64,000 nucleotides of DNA, from the NCBI RefSeq assembly GCF_002013465.1, contig NZ_MAFC01000003.1, positions 1 through 64,000 on the forward strand. The letters are read 5' to 3'. Every line of letters begins with the position of its first letter. Within the stretch, counting starts at the first letter, position 1. The translations under genes were made by a program, and so were the position numbers. The notes beneath the pieces are model-generated. The model had not been told where the DNA came from, ran no database searches, and saw only the letters and a program-made list of their open reading frames with translations. This DNA is from Mycobacterium sp. D16R12 (lineage in GTDB: Bacteria > Actinomycetota > Actinomycetes > Mycobacteriales > Mycobacteriaceae). Shown here piece after piece: positions 1 through 9,298 of this stretch.

Positions 1-81
1 GGCATTCCTCTCGGGGATCTTGAAGCTTGAACTCTGCCCATGCAGAGTGCGCAGCGGATGTTTCCGAGAGGGCGCGCGTGT

Positions 82-97
82 GTTTCGCGTCTGTTAC
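82..97 (-). promoter_or_regulatory. GlnR-type nitrogen operator
   Basis: Read on the minus strand this is GTAAC-N6-GAAAC, which matches the actinobacterial GlnR box (GTnAC-N6-GaAAC). A further GAAAC lies exactly 22 bp downstream (60-64), the spacing of a second box, whose own GTnAC half is degenerate. It lies beyond the ftsY stop, pointing to the left edge. In other mycobacteria amt-glnB-glnD follow ftsY, and GlnR controls them, so the target is probably an amt gene just outside the window. The motif is seen; the target is inferred. Confidence 0.6.
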
Positions 98-166
98 CGG
101 TTTGAGCGGCCTGGGGGAACCTTCCGCTCGCGGGGGCACGCGAAGCGACCCGGGAGGAACGGCGAG

Positions 167-1501
167 CTATCCCAGCAGTGCGTCAACGAAGGCAGGCGGC
201 TCGAACGGGGCGAGATCATCCGGCCCCTCCCCCAGGCCAACAAGCTTCACCGGGACGCCGAGTTCACGCTGTACGTGAAAAACGATGCCGCCCTTGGCTG
301 TTCCGTCAAGTTTGGTGAGCACCACACCCGTGATGTCCACCACGTCAGCGAACACACGTGCCTGCGCCAAACCGTTCTGCCCGATGGTGGAATCGAGAAC
401 CAGTAGCACCTCGTCCACCTCGGCGCGGCGTTCCACGACACGTTTGATCTTGCCGAGCTCATCCATGAGACCGGTTTTCGTGTGCAATCGCCCGGCGGTA
501 TCGACCACCACGACGTCGGCACCCTCCCGGATCCCGGCGTCGACGGCGTCGAAGGCGACCGACGCGGGATCGGCCCCCTCGGCACCGCGCACCACCTGGG
601 CGCCCACTCGCTGCCCCCAGGCCTGCAGCTGATCGGCCGCGGCCGCGCGGAAGGTATCGGCGGCTCCGAGCACGACCCGGCGACCATCGGCGACCAGCAC
701 GCGGGCCAACTTGCCGACAGTGGTGGTCTTACCCGTGCCGTTCACCCCGACGATGAGCAACACCGACGGTTTGTCGTTGTGCGGCAGCGCCTTGATCGAC
801 CGGTCGAGGTCGGGCCGCAGCTCGTCGATGAGCACCTCGCGCAGCAGTGCCCGAGCCTGCGACTCGGTGCGCACGCTGCGTGCCGCCATCTCGCTGCGCA
901 ACCTGTCCACTATCGAGGTGGTGACTGCGGTGCCGAGGTCGGCGATCAGCAGGGTGTCCTCGACCTCCTCCCACGATTCCTCGTCGAGGTCTCCAGCGCC
1001 CAGCAACCCGAGCAGACCGCGACCCACGGCGTTCTGCGAGCTGGCCAGCCGCCCCCGCAACCGATCGAGTCGTCCTGCCACCGGTGCGATCTCATCGAGT
1101 ACCGGCGCGGGCTCCAGTTCCGGCTCAGGAGCGGGTTCGGGCTCAGGGACCGGTTCCGGTTCGGGCTCAGTCACCGGTTCGGGCACCACGACGGGCTCCG
1201 GTTCCGGGGCCGGCTCAGGTAGCTCGACATTGGAAATGCTGCGCCGGGGCGCGTCCCGCGGAACTTCGGCGTCATCGCCCACGCTGGGCACGAGGGTTGC
1301 TTGCGCACCGCCCTCGCTGAAGGTGATGGTGGAGCCGGCGCTGTACCCGCCGGAGCGGTCGGCCGGTGTGCCGCCCTCGATGATCTCAGGGGAGCGTGTC
1401 AGGCTGATACGACGGGAGCGGTAACGCACCAGTCCGAAGACCAATGCGGCAACAACCACGACGGCGACGATCGCTACGGCGATCCACACTTCAAGAGGCA
1501 C
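167..1501 (-). CDS. ftsY: Signal recognition particle receptor FtsY
   Basis: FtsY is the SRP receptor GTPase that docks Ffh-ribosome complexes at the membrane for co-translational insertion. The 444-aa product starts with one hydrophobic segment ([20 protein letters not shown]), followed by a basic stretch, then a long acidic Pro-Glu repeat (PEPEP type), then the NG domain with [10 protein letters not shown] (P-loop), DTAGR and TKLDG. The GTG start at 1501 is chosen because the hydrophobic segment then begins within a few residues, as in M. tuberculosis FtsY; GTG 1489 or ATG 1537 are alternatives. Only 7 bp separate it from the divergent fni gene. The Pro-Glu repeat causes Ser/Gly-rich shadow frames on the other strand. 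Confidence 0.95.
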   Translation of the reverse strand: MPLEVWIAVAIVAVVVVAALVFGLVRYRSRRISLTRSPEIIEGGTPADRSGGYSAGSTITFSEGGAQATLVPSVGDDAEVPRDAPRRSISNVELPEPAPEPEPVVVPEPVTEPEPEPVPEPEPAPEPELEPAPVLDEIAPVAGRLDRLRGRLASSQNAVGRGLLGLLGAGDLDEESWEEVEDTLLIADLGTAVTTSIVDRLRSEMAARSVRTESQARALLREVLIDELRPDLDRSIKALPHNDKPSVLLIVGVNGTGKTTTVGKLARVLVADGRRVVLGAADTFRAAAADQLQAWGQRVGAQVVRGAEGADPASVAFDAVDAGIREGADVVVVDTAGRLHTKTGLMDELGKIKRVVERRAEVDEVLLVLDSTIGQNGLAQARVFADVVDITGVVLTKLDGTAKGGIVFHVQRELGVPVKLVGLGEGPDDLAPFEPPAFVDALLG

Positions 1502-1508
1502 CAGGGCA

Positions 1509-2528
1509 TTGTTACAGGAACGCAAGAAGCGCCACATTGACGCCTGCCTGAGCGATCCAGTGCAGTACGTCACCCGAACCACCGGTCTGGAACGACTCGA
1601 CCTGCCTTATATGGCATTGCCGAACTCCAGCCTCGCCCGGGTTGACCTGTCTACCGAGTTCCTGGGCAAGCGATTGGCCGCTCCGGTGCTCATCGGTGCC
1701 ATGACGGGTGGCGCGAAGCTTTCGACCACCATCAATCGCAATCTCGCAGCCGCCGCCCAAGAGCTGGGCATCGGGATGATGCTCGGTTCTCAACGGGTGA
1801 TGCTGGTCGATCCCGAGAGCGCCGGCACCTTCGCGGTGCGAGAGGTAGCACCCGATATCTTGCTCATCGGCAATATCGGGCTCGCCCAGCTCGGCAACAT
1901 TGCCGCCGCCGCGCAGCTCAGCGACCTGGTGCAGCGGGTCGGGGCGGACGCGCTGGCGGTGCACACCAATCCGTTGCAGGAGGCCGTGCAACCCGACGGC
2001 GATACCGATTTCACCGGTCAGGTGTACCGGCTCGCGGAGCTGACCCATGCGGTCGATTTCCCCGTGCTGCTCAAGGAGGTCGGTCACGGAATCAGCGGGG
2101 CCGCAGCGCGGCGCCTCGGTGGATGTCGACTCGCGGCCATCGATGTCGCGGGCGCGGGCGGCACGTCCTGGGCCCGGGTCGAGCAGTTCGTTCGGTTCGG
2201 CACCATCACCTCACCCGAGCTCGCCGAATGGGGCATCCCGACGGCTGAGGCCCTCGTCGAGGTGCATGCCGCGCTTCCACATCTGCCGCTGATCGGGTCG
2301 GGCGGAATACGCACCGGCATGGACGCCGCCAAGGCGATCGCGCTGGGAGCGAGCGTGGTGTCCGTCGCACTCCCGCTGCTGGCGCCCGCGGTGCAATCGC
2401 CGCAGGCGGTGATCGCCTGGCTCGAGCAGTTCCTCGGCGAGCTGCGCATCGCCATGCACTGTGCCGACGTCAACACGATTGCGGATTTGCGGCGAATTTC
2501 ACTGCGTCCCCGTTCAAGCCCCCGCTAA
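1509..2528 (+). CDS. fni: Type 2 isopentenyl-diphosphate delta-isomerase
   Basis: An FMN- and NADPH-dependent isomerase that interconverts IPP and DMAPP, the building blocks of menaquinone, decaprenyl phosphate and carotenoids. The 339-aa sequence shows the family landmarks: the N-terminal RKKRHID segment, [13 protein letters not shown], a KEVGHG segment and the C-terminal flavin-phosphate loop GSGGIRTG. The start is a TTG at 1509 with a weak purine-rich stretch (AAGAGG) about 10 nt upstream. It is forced by homology, since RKKRHID follows at once. The promoter must lie inside the divergent ftsY gene. Not essential where the MEP pathway makes both isomers; often linked to carotenoid production. 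Confidence 0.9.
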   Translation: MLQERKKRHIDACLSDPVQYVTRTTGLERLDLPYMALPNSSLARVDLSTEFLGKRLAAPVLIGAMTGGAKLSTTINRNLAAAAQELGIGMMLGSQRVMLVDPESAGTFAVREVAPDILLIGNIGLAQLGNIAAAAQLSDLVQRVGADALAVHTNPLQEAVQPDGDTDFTGQVYRLAELTHAVDFPVLLKEVGHGISGAAARRLGGCRLAAIDVAGAGGTSWARVEQFVRFGTITSPELAEWGIPTAEALVEVHAALPHLPLIGSGGIRTGMDAAKAIALGASVVSVALPLLAPAVQSPQAVIAWLEQFLGELRIAMHCADVNTIADLRRISLRPRSSPR

Positions 2529-2586
2529 ACCGAAGACACCCGTCATAGACTGCGGAAGTCACTTCTCGTCCCAGGAGGTTCTTGGC

Positions 2587-3153
2587 ATGAATATCCAAAT
2601 CGGGGGACGTAACAAGTTTCGGGCCCACAAGTTTCGGGTTCAGAAGGTTCGAGCCCAGAGGGCTCGAACACTGACGAGGACCCTTGCGGTCGCCGTCGCT
2701 GTGTTGTTGATATCGGGAGGCATCGTCCGGGCGCCCGCGGCGCGCGCCGATTCCCTACTCGATTTCACCGGTACCACCGTCTCGGGCGCGCCCTTCAACG
2801 GGGCCAGCCTCAAGGGCAAGCCGGTCGTGCTGTGGTTCTGGGCTGCGTATTGCCCGTTCTGCAATGGCGAGGGACCGCATGTGAGTGCGGTATCGGCGGC
2901 TAACCCCCGCGTCACCTTCGTCGGCATCTCCGGCCGCGGTTCCGTGGGAGATATGGAGGCATTCATCTCGCGCTACAACCTCCACTTCACCAATCTCAAC
3001 GATGCGGATGGATCGTTGTGGCGGCAGTTCGGAGTGCCCTGGCAGCCGGCGTACTTGTTCATCAATTCCAACGGCACCTCGGACTTTGTGAACAACCCGA
3101 CGTCATCGATGTCCGAGCAGGAGCTCAGTGACCGGGTGAAGGCACTCACCTGA
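2587..3153 (+). CDS. mpt53: Secreted thioredoxin-like protein, Mpt53 homologue
   Basis: A 188-aa extracytoplasmic thioredoxin-fold oxidoreductase. A basic N-region and hydrophobic core (about residues 30-50) end in ARA-DS, a likely signal peptidase I site. The active site is WAAYCPFC (Cys89, Cys92), followed by NPRVTFVGISGRG and the cis-Pro segment VPWQPAY. The C-terminus (ELSDRVKALT) parallels M. tuberculosis Mpt53 (Rv2878c). ATG 2587 is chosen because AGGAGG lies 8-9 nt upstream, although the frame is open from 2461. Residues 9-28 are an unusual run of near-repeats (KFRAHKFRVQKVRAQRAR) encoded by imperfect 15-bp DNA repeats. The ccdA-like gene overlaps its stop codon. Confidence 0.88.
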   Translation: MNIQIGGRNKFRAHKFRVQKVRAQRARTLTRTLAVAVAVLLISGGIVRAPAARADSLLDFTGTTVSGAPFNGASLKGKPVVLWFWAAYCPFCNGEGPHVSAVSAANPRVTFVGISGRGSVGDMEAFISRYNLHFTNLNDADGSLWRQFGVPWQPAYLFINSNGTSDFVNNPTSSMSEQELSDRVKALT

Positions 3154-3986
3154 CATCTCTGGCCTTTGCAGCCGGGCTCATCGCCGCGCTCAACCCGTGC
3201 GGTTTTGCATTGCTCCCGGTCTATCTCGCGCTCGTGGTGCGCGGACCCGGTGCCGAGATCGGGAGGTCGCGGGCGCTTGGTCGCGCCGTCATCGCCACCG
3301 TGGTGATGGCGGCTGGGTTCGTCGCGGTCTTTACCGTCTTCGGCCTGTTGACGGTGTCGGTGGCGTCCGTGGTGCAGCGTTATTTACCTTTTGTGACAGT
3401 CGTTTTCGGGATCGGCCTGGTGATTCTCGGGCTGTGGTTACTGTCGGGTCGCGACATCATCGCACTCATGCCCAAGGTGCTCGATGCGAACGCTCCCACC
3501 ACCCGGCTGGGCTCCATGTTCGGCTATGGCGTGGGATACGCGGTGGCCTCGCTGTCCTGCACCATCGGCCCCTTCCTCGCGGTGACCAGCACCACCTTCG
3601 AGAGCGGCTCCTTGTTCGACGGTGTCATGGTCTACCTGGCATACGCCTCGGGTATCACCCTCGTGGTGGGCACGCTGGCCGTATCCACCGCACTGGCAAG
3701 CACGGTGCTGCTGAACGCCATGCGCCGTGCACTGCCCTACTTGAACCGGATCAGCGGTGCCATCCTCCTTGTGGTTGGCGCTTACGTGGGCTACTACGGC
3801 AGCTACGAAGTCAGGTTGTTCCACGCCAATGGCAACCCGGATGACCCGATCGTCAACGCGGCCGGGAAGATTCAGCGCGCGATCTCTGGCTGGGTGTACC
3901 TGCACGGCGCCTGGCCGTGGTTGTTCATCCTCGGCTTGGCGGCAGTTGGCGCGGCCATTTGGTGGCGCAATACAGCCAAGGAATAG
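3150..3986 (+). CDS. CcdA/DsbD-type membrane thiol transporter
   Basis: A polytopic membrane protein of the CcdA family, which passes electrons from cytoplasmic thioredoxin to envelope thioredoxin-like proteins, here presumably Mpt53. About six membrane segments are visible, with conserved cysteines in ALNPCGF (first helix) and SLSCTIGPF (fourth helix). The frame has a stop at 3129 and no ATG, GTG or TTG until TTG 3210, which would delete the NPCGF motif. The likely start is CTG 3150, overlapping the mpt53 stop as CTGA, with GTGAAGG 7 nt upstream (278 aa). This parallels the Rv2878c-Rv2877c pair. The start is inferred; the family assignment is firm. Confidence 0.85.
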   Translation: MTSLAFAAGLIAALNPCGFALLPVYLALVVRGPGAEIGRSRALGRAVIATVVMAAGFVAVFTVFGLLTVSVASVVQRYLPFVTVVFGIGLVILGLWLLSGRDIIALMPKVLDANAPTTRLGSMFGYGVGYAVASLSCTIGPFLAVTSTTFESGSLFDGVMVYLAYASGITLVVGTLAVSTALASTVLLNAMRRALPYLNRISGAILLVVGAYVGYYGSYEVRLFHANGNPDDPIVNAAGKIQRAISGWVYLHGAWPWLFILGLAAVGAAIWWRNTAKE

Positions 3987-3997
3987 CACCCCGGGCG

Positions 3998-4003
3998 TAG
4001 GAT
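3998..4003 (+). promoter_or_regulatory. -10 box of the cysteine-rich peptide gene
   Basis: TAGGAT fits the mycobacterial TANNNT -10 consensus, and the ATG at 4010 follows after 6 nt. A leaderless transcript is therefore possible. The box also overlaps a GTAGGA purine stretch that could act as a ribosome site if transcription starts further upstream. Confidence 0.4.
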
Positions 4004-4009
4004 ATATGC

Positions 4010-4123
4010 ATGACTAGCAATGAGACCGTCGCACCCGAGAAGGCAGGGGCTTGCGACAACCCGAACTGCACCTGCACCGACTGTCAGTGTGGATCCAGCT
4101 GCTCCTGCGGTTCCGACAAGTAA
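4010..4123 (+). CDS. Cysteine-rich 37-aa metallothionein-like peptide
   Basis: A short gene below usual length limits. The product has seven cysteines in 22 residues, arranged as CxxxxCxC, CxC and CxC (GACDNPNCTCTDCQCGSSCS...), and no aromatic residues. Such CxC-dense peptides bind soft metals such as Cu(I), Zn or Cd in metallothioneins. It does not have the sequence of M. tuberculosis MymT, so metal binding is inference from composition. The start ATG 4010 has TAGGAT 6 nt upstream, and translation ends at TAA 4121. It lies 23 bp after the ccdA-like gene and 43 bp before the F420 oxidoreductase, which points to a link with thiol/redox genes. Confidence 0.7.
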   Translation: MTSNETVAPEKAGACDNPNCTCTDCQCGSSCSCGSDK

Positions 4124-4166
4124 CCCCCGGGGAATATCGGCGGCGGGTCAGTGCGTTCGCCGTGAG

Positions 4167-5003
4167 GTGACCACACCGGAGTTCGCCCCGTACGGATTCT
4201 TCACTCACTACGCGACGGTGGACGCAGATCTTTTGCGGGCCGTCGAAGACCTCGGTTTCGATACCGCATGGCTGGGCGGTTCGCCTCCCGCCGATCTGCC
4301 GTGGGTTGAACCGCTCCTCGCCGCCACCGAGCGCCTCCGGATCGTGACCGCGATCGTCAATATCTGGTCCGCCCCCGCGCGGGAAGCCGGTCAATCGTGG
4401 CAACGCATCGAGAAGGCGTACCCCGGACGTTTCATTCTCGGCATCGGTGCCGGCCACCCCGAGATCGACAGCGGCGTTCCCTACAAGCCGTACTCCGGGC
4501 TGGTCGAGTATCTCGACATGCTCGACGAGGTCGGAGTTCCCAGCGAAGGCCGGGGTCTGGCAGCACTCGCGGAGAAGTCACTCAAGCTTGCCGCGCAGCG
4601 CTCGGCGCTCGCACATCCGTATCTCACGCCGCCATCGCATACCCGTTGGGCCCGCGAGCTCCTGGGACCCGACGCGATCATCGTCCCCGAGCAGAAGGTC
4701 GTGCTCACCACCGATGCCGATGAGGCGCGCGCGATCGGGCGCCAGGCGCTGGACATGTATCTCGGCCTGACCAACTACCTGACCATGCTCGAGCGCTTCG
4801 CGGGCACCAAAGAAGATCTAGCCAGGCCCGGCAGCGACAAACTGGTGGATTCCCTTGTCGCTTATGGCACTCCGGAACAGATCGCGGCCCGGCTACAGGA
4901 ACATCGGGATGCGGGCGCCACCCAAGTCGCGATCCAGGTGCTCGGCGATCCCGCCAAACGCGCTGAGGCGCTAGGTGTTTTGAGCCGCGAGCTGGGTCTC
5001 TAG
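4167..5003 (+). CDS. F420-dependent LLM-class oxidoreductase
   Basis: A 278-aa member of the luciferase-like monooxygenase superfamily, many of which in mycobacteria use deazaflavin F420. It opens with a TIM-barrel strand ([31 protein letters not shown]), carries the glycine-rich LGIGAGHPE, and ends with a barrel segment resembling those that bind the cofactor phosphate ([21 protein letters not shown]). The substrate cannot be deduced. GTG 4167 is used because the upstream open frame overlaps the cysteine-rich gene and looks non-coding. Its last 33 bp overlap the 3' end of the convergent smc gene. Confidence 0.8.
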   Translation: MTTPEFAPYGFFTHYATVDADLLRAVEDLGFDTAWLGGSPPADLPWVEPLLAATERLRIVTAIVNIWSAPAREAGQSWQRIEKAYPGRFILGIGAGHPEIDSGVPYKPYSGLVEYLDMLDEVGVPSEGRGLAALAEKSLKLAAQRSALAHPYLTPPSHTRWARELLGPDAIIVPEQKVVLTTDADEARAIGRQALDMYLGLTNYLTMLERFAGTKEDLARPGSDKLVDSLVAYGTPEQIAARLQEHRDAGATQVAIQVLGDPAKRAEALGVLSRELGL

Positions 5004-8000
5004 CCCACGCATGCGCTGCGAGACAACCTGCGTGATGCCATCATCGCGCATGCTGACGCCGTAGAGCGCGTCGGCGACCTCCATGGTCGGCTTCTGGTGG
5101 GTGATGACGATCAGCTGCGACTTCTCCCGCAGCTGCTCGAACAGCCCGATCAGGCGCTGCAGGTTGACATCATCAAGCGCCGCTTCCACCTCGTCCATCA
5201 CGTAGAAGGGTGAGGGCCGCGCCCGGAAGATAGCCACCAGCATGGCGACCGCGGTCAGCGACTTCTCTCCACCCGACAGCAGCGACAAGCGCTTGACCTT
5301 CTTGCCCGGCGGGCGCGCCTCCACCTCGATACCGGTGGTGAGCATGTCATTGGGGTCGGTGAGCACCAACCGGCCTTCACCACCCGGGAAGAGCGATGAA
5401 AACACTCCCTTGAACTCGCGCTCCACATCCGCGTAAGCCTCGGTGAACACCTGCAGAATGCGCTCGTCTACGTCGGCAACCACATCGAGCAGATCCTTCC
5501 GAGCGGCCTTGACGTCCTCGAGCTGTGTGGACAGGAAGTTGTAGCGCTCCTCCAGCGCCGCAAACTCCTCCAGGGCAAGGGGATTCACCTTGCCCAGCTC
5601 GCGCAGATCCTTCTCGGCACGCTTGGCGCGGCGCTCCTGGGTATCCCGGTCGAACGGCATGGGCTGCGGCGCGCTCACCTGTTCCCCACGCTCACGAGCT
5701 TGCTCGTACTCGTCCATCTCCTGCTGCGTGGGCGGCAGCTCGACATGCGGGCCGTACTCGGCGATGAGGTCGTCGGCAGCCATACCGAACTGTTCGAGCA
5801 CCTGCTCCGAAAGCTGCTCGATACGCAACACCGCTTGGGCTTTGGCGACCTCGTCACGATGCAGCGCGTCGGTGAGACGAGCCTGGCCTGCCGTGAGTTC
5901 GCGGACCTGGTCGCGCACGGCGCCGAGCGCCGATGTGTGCTGCGCACGCGTCGCACCGAGGCGGTCCCGACGCGCGGATGCCGCGGCCACCACATGTTCA
6001 AGACGAGCGGCAACCAACCGTCCCGACTCGGCCACGGCGTCGGCGACAGCGGCTGCCCGCATCCGGGCGGCGGCCGCGCGTGCGGACCGTGCCCGCGCCT
6101 CACGCTCGGCCGTCGCGGCGCGGCGCAACGAATCAGCTTTACCACGAACGGAATTCACCCGCTCTTCGGAGGTGCGTACCGCCAGCCGTGCCTCAATCTC
6201 GACCGAACGCGCCTCTTCGAGCTCGATGGCCATGTCGTCGCGATCAATGGGCTCGTCGTCGAACAGGTTGGGCGCCTCTTCGGCGTTGCGCAGCCGGGAC
6301 TCGACCTCGGCCAGCTCCTCCATGGTCTTGGCGCGGCCGAGCTCGAGCTGATCGCGTTGCAGCGTAAGTTTCCTCACCTCGTCAGCGGCGTGACGGGCGT
6401 CTTGCCCAACACGGCCCAGCTGCTCGTACACCGCGGAGATGGACGCATCGGATTCGTTGAGGGCAGCCAGGGCCTGCTCGGCGGTGTCCTGACGCGCGGT
6501 CTGCTCGGCGAGCGCACCGGCCAACGCGGCGGAGATCTCGCCCACCTGAATCTCGGTGGCCCGCAGGTCTTCTCCCGCGGCCTCGATGGCGGCCTGGACC
6601 TCCAGGGTGCTCTGCTTTTTGTCGGATCCGCCGGCAACCCATCCGGCACCGACCCGGTCACCGTCGATGGTCACGGCACGCAGCAGCGGGTTGGCCAGCA
6701 CCACCTCGATCGCGGCGCCGAGCTCGTCGACCACCACCACCGAGGCCAGCATCGCGGCCACTGCCGTGGCCAGCCGCTCGGGCGCCTCGACCAAGTCGGC
6801 AGCCCAGTGCGCACCGGGAGGCAGGCTGATTGTTGGGCGCACATGCGTGTGCGCGGGCCACTCGCCGAACACGATCGCCGCCCGCCCGCCGTCGGAGGCC
6901 TTCAAGGCGGCCACTGCCGCCTGCGCCGCGGCGGGATTCTCCGCGGCCACCGCGTCGGCGGCCGGTCCCATCGCCGTCGCGATGGCGCCCTGGTAGCCGG
7001 CCCGCACCTTGACCAGCTGCGCGATCGATCCGAAAATTCCAGCACCACTGCGGTTCTCGGCAAGCCAAGCCGATCCGTCCTTGCGTTCCAGACCGATGGC
7101 CAGCGCGTCGATACGCGCCTTGAGCGAGGCGATCTTCCGTTCCGCCTGGCGTTCGGCCGACAGCAATTCGGCGACGCGCTCGTTGGCGATCGACAACGCC
7201 GAGACCGAGCGCTCGTGGTGTTCGTCCAGCCCGATCTCGCCCTGATCCAGCTCGGCCACCCGCGCCTTGACCGTGTCGAACTCGGTCTGCGAGGCCTCGC
7301 CGCGCACCGTTGCCTCCCCGATCGACTCGGTGAGCCGCTGCGCCTGGCCGTCAATCGATTCCAGTCTGGTGCGCATGGTGTCGACCTGGCCGGTGAGCCG
7401 GGCCAGGCCCTCGCGGCGATCCGCCTCGGCGGCTACGGCGGCCAGATGTTGCCGCTGGGCCTGGGCTACCGCGGCCTCCCTGGCGGCGAGCTCGGCCTTC
7501 GCCAAGGTCAGCTGCTCGGTGACCGTTTCCAACTGTGCGATCAGCAGTCGCTCCTGCTCGGCGACGCGCTCCGCCTGTGCCTCAAGTTCCTCCGGGTCCG
7601 GACCCGTCGGCACGGCCACCACGTCGTCGAGGTGGCTGGCTCGCTCGCCGGCGATCCGGACCGTGGCGCTGACGCGTTCGGCGAGCGCCGAGAGCCGGAA
7701 CCAGGTCTGCTGAGCCAGTTCGGCCTGCGGCATCAGCTCGCCCAGCGCCGTCTCATGCTCGGTGAGCAGCGCGGTTGCCACGTCGAGCTTCTCGGAGATC
7801 TCCGAGTGCTGCTTGCGTAGCGCGGTCTCGGCATCGTTGGTTCCGTCGAAATCCGCCCGGCGAGTAACCAGGTCATCGGCGGCCAGCCGCAGTCGCGAAT
7901 CGCGCAGATCGGCCTGCACAGTGGCGGCGCGGCGCGCGACTTCCGCTTGGCGGCCAAGGGGTTTGAGTTGGCGGCGCAATTCGGTGGTGAGGTCGGTGAG

Positions 8001-8570
8001 CCGGGCCAGATTGGCGGCCATCGACTCGAGCTTGCGGACCGCCTTTTCCTTGCGCTTGCGGTGCTTGAGCACACCGGCGGCCTCTTCGATGAAGGCACGG
8101 CGGTCCTCCGGCCGAGATTCCAGGATCTGCGACAGACGCCCCTGCCCGACGATGACATGCATTTCCCGGCCGATGCCCGAATCGGACAGCAGCTCCTGGA
8201 CGTCCATCAGCCGGCAGCTCTGGCCGTTGATCTCATACTCGCCCGCACCGTCCCGGAACATCCGGCGGGTGATCGACACCTCGGAGTACTCGATCGGGAG
8301 TGCGTGGTCGGAGTTGTCGATAGTCAGAGTGACTTCGGCGCGGCCCAGCGGCGCGCGCGTCGACGTACCCGCGAAGATGACGTCTTCCATCTTGCCGCCG
8401 CGCAGGGCCTTGGCACCCTGCTCGCCCATCACCCAGGACAGGGCGTCCACAACATTGGACTTACCCGAACCGTTAGGGCCCACGACACAGGTAATACCCG
8501 GTTCCAGGCGCAGAGTCGTCGGCGAAGCAAAGGACTTGAAGCCCTTCAGCGTCAGACTCTTGAGGTGCAC
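4971..8570 (-). CDS. smc: Chromosome segregation ATPase SMC
   Basis: A 1199-aa structural-maintenance-of-chromosomes ATPase that organises and segregates the origin region with ScpA/ScpB. It has a Walker A GPNGSGKS (residues 31-38), long Ala/Glu/Arg coiled coils, a hinge near the middle, the ABC signature LSGGEKS (1098-1104) and Walker B VMDE (about 1125-1127), followed by the D-loop. The start is GTG 8570, with a TATTCT -10-like box 8 nt upstream. The last 33 bp overlap the convergent F420 oxidoreductase gene. Very long antisense frames across this gene reflect third-position GC bias and are not genes. Confidence 0.98.
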   Translation of the reverse strand: MHLKSLTLKGFKSFASPTTLRLEPGITCVVGPNGSGKSNVVDALSWVMGEQGAKALRGGKMEDVIFAGTSTRAPLGRAEVTLTIDNSDHALPIEYSEVSITRRMFRDGAGEYEINGQSCRLMDVQELLSDSGIGREMHVIVGQGRLSQILESRPEDRRAFIEEAAGVLKHRKRKEKAVRKLESMAANLARLTDLTTELRRQLKPLGRQAEVARRAATVQADLRDSRLRLAADDLVTRRADFDGTNDAETALRKQHSEISEKLDVATALLTEHETALGELMPQAELAQQTWFRLSALAERVSATVRIAGERASHLDDVVAVPTGPDPEELEAQAERVAEQERLLIAQLETVTEQLTLAKAELAAREAAVAQAQRQHLAAVAAEADRREGLARLTGQVDTMRTRLESIDGQAQRLTESIGEATVRGEASQTEFDTVKARVAELDQGEIGLDEHHERSVSALSIANERVAELLSAERQAERKIASLKARIDALAIGLERKDGSAWLAENRSGAGIFGSIAQLVKVRAGYQGAIATAMGPAADAVAAENPAAAQAAVAALKASDGGRAAIVFGEWPAHTHVRPTISLPPGAHWAADLVEAPERLATAVAAMLASVVVVDELGAAIEVVLANPLLRAVTIDGDRVGAGWVAGGSDKKQSTLEVQAAIEAAGEDLRATEIQVGEISAALAGALAEQTARQDTAEQALAALNESDASISAVYEQLGRVGQDARHAADEVRKLTLQRDQLELGRAKTMEELAEVESRLRNAEEAPNLFDDEPIDRDDMAIELEEARSVEIEARLAVRTSEERVNSVRGKADSLRRAATAEREARARSARAAAARMRAAAVADAVAESGRLVAARLEHVVAAASARRDRLGATRAQHTSALGAVRDQVRELTAGQARLTDALHRDEVAKAQAVLRIEQLSEQVLEQFGMAADDLIAEYGPHVELPPTQQEMDEYEQARERGEQVSAPQPMPFDRDTQERRAKRAEKDLRELGKVNPLALEEFAALEERYNFLSTQLEDVKAARKDLLDVVADVDERILQVFTEAYADVEREFKGVFSSLFPGGEGRLVLTDPNDMLTTGIEVEARPPGKKVKRLSLLSGGEKSLTAVAMLVAIFRARPSPFYVMDEVEAALDDVNLQRLIGLFEQLREKSQLIVITHQKPTMEVADALYGVSMRDDGITQVVSQRMRGLETQLAAQNT

Positions 8571-8578
8571 AGCGGGCC

Positions 8579-8584
8579 AGAATA
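8579..8584 (-). promoter_or_regulatory. Possible -10 box for smc
   Basis: TATTCT on the minus strand, 8 nt before the GTG start of smc, sits in the 26-bp gap after acyP. It could give smc its own near-leaderless transcript in addition to read-through from acyP. Confidence 0.35.
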
Positions 8585-8596
8585 CCGGTCTTGGCG

Positions 8597-8872
8597 CTAA
8601 CGCTCGGTAAACCCGGAGATGGGCTCGCCGGACTCCGGCCAGCTATCCACCACAAGATCTACGCGACCTGGCGTTTCACCGCTGTTCAACTTGGCAAGCA
8701 GCTGTTCACACGAGGCCTTGTCACCCTGCGCGACGACATGCACCCGCCCGTCGCGCGCGTTGGCCGCATATCCGGTCAGGCCGAGTTCAAGGGCGCGGGA
8801 TCGCACCCACCACCGGAACCCGACCCCTTGGACATGGCCGTGCACCCACGCGGACAGGCGGATGTCCGACAT
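8597..8872 (-). CDS. acyP: Acylphosphatase
   Basis: A 91-aa small hydrolase that cleaves acyl phosphates such as 1,3-bisphosphoglycerate and carbamoyl phosphate. The family signature [13 protein letters not shown] supplies the catalytic Arg20, and [11 protein letters not shown] supplies Asn38. The size matches the family. It lies between the OsmC gene (stop 3 bp upstream of its ATG) and smc, all on the minus strand, probably one transcript. The same acyP-smc order occurs in M. tuberculosis. Confidence 0.95.
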   Translation of the reverse strand: MSDIRLSAWVHGHVQGVGFRWWVRSRALELGLTGYAANARDGRVHVVAQGDKASCEQLLAKLNSGETPGRVDLVVDSWPESGEPISGFTER

Positions 8873-8875
8873 CTG

Positions 8876-9298
8876 CTAGCGGTCTTCGTGCGAGCGCGCG
8901 TCCACCGCGAAGTTCACCTCGGCCCCCGCCTTCAGGGTGCGTCCGACCGTGCATACCTGGTCGACGGCGCGCTCCACGACGGTGAGCACCCGTGCGCGTT
9001 CCTCGGGAGTCAGTGCACTCAGGTCGATGACCATCTTCTCGTCGAGCACCGGGTAGCGCTCCTGCTCCCGATCGGCGGGGCCGCTGACGTCGATACGCAC
9101 CTGGTAGTCCTCGCCGAGGCGGCGTGCGAGAGGCTGGTCGCTGGACATCCCGCTACAGGCCGCGAGCGCGATTTTGAGAAGCTCCCCCGGGGTGAATACC
9201 CCGTCGACGGTCTCCGACCCAATCAGTACGTGCGCACCGCGAGAGCTGTGTCCCGTGTAGCGCCGATTGCCCGTACGCTCTACCCATAATGACGTCAC
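8876..9298 (-). CDS. OsmC/Ohr family peroxiredoxin-like protein
   Basis: A 140-aa OsmC-family protein. It begins SLWVERTGNRRYTGHSSRGA and carries the GVFTPGELLKIALAACSGM segment, in which the OsmC motif cysteine sits, then a second Cys near the C-terminus (DQVCTVGRTLKAGA). This two-cysteine arrangement fits organic-peroxide reduction, but the substrate is inferred. The start is GTG 9298, preceded by TAACAT at 7 nt (leaderless layout). The start region overlaps that of the divergent secreted protein gene by 10 bp, if both starts are correct. Corresponds in position to Rv2923c. Confidence 0.85.
   Translation of the reverse strand: MTSLWVERTGNRRYTGHSSRGAHVLIGSETVDGVFTPGELLKIALAACSGMSSDQPLARRLGEDYQVRIDVSGPADREQERYPVLDEKMVIDLSALTPEERARVLTVVERAVDQVCTVGRTLKAGAEVNFAVDARSHEDR

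Noticed and set aside
711..1424. Ser/Gly-rich frame antisense to ftsY
   Set aside because: It mirrors the Pro-Glu repeat of FtsY and has no independent support.
5700..7820. 706-codon open frame antisense to smc
   Set aside because: Long antisense frames are expected in GC-rich coding DNA; it lacks domains, and smc on the other strand has all its motifs.
9290..9297. TGACGTCA palindrome over the osmC and secreted protein starts
   Set aside because: An 8-bp palindrome is expected by chance about once in this length of sequence, and no regulator family is implied.
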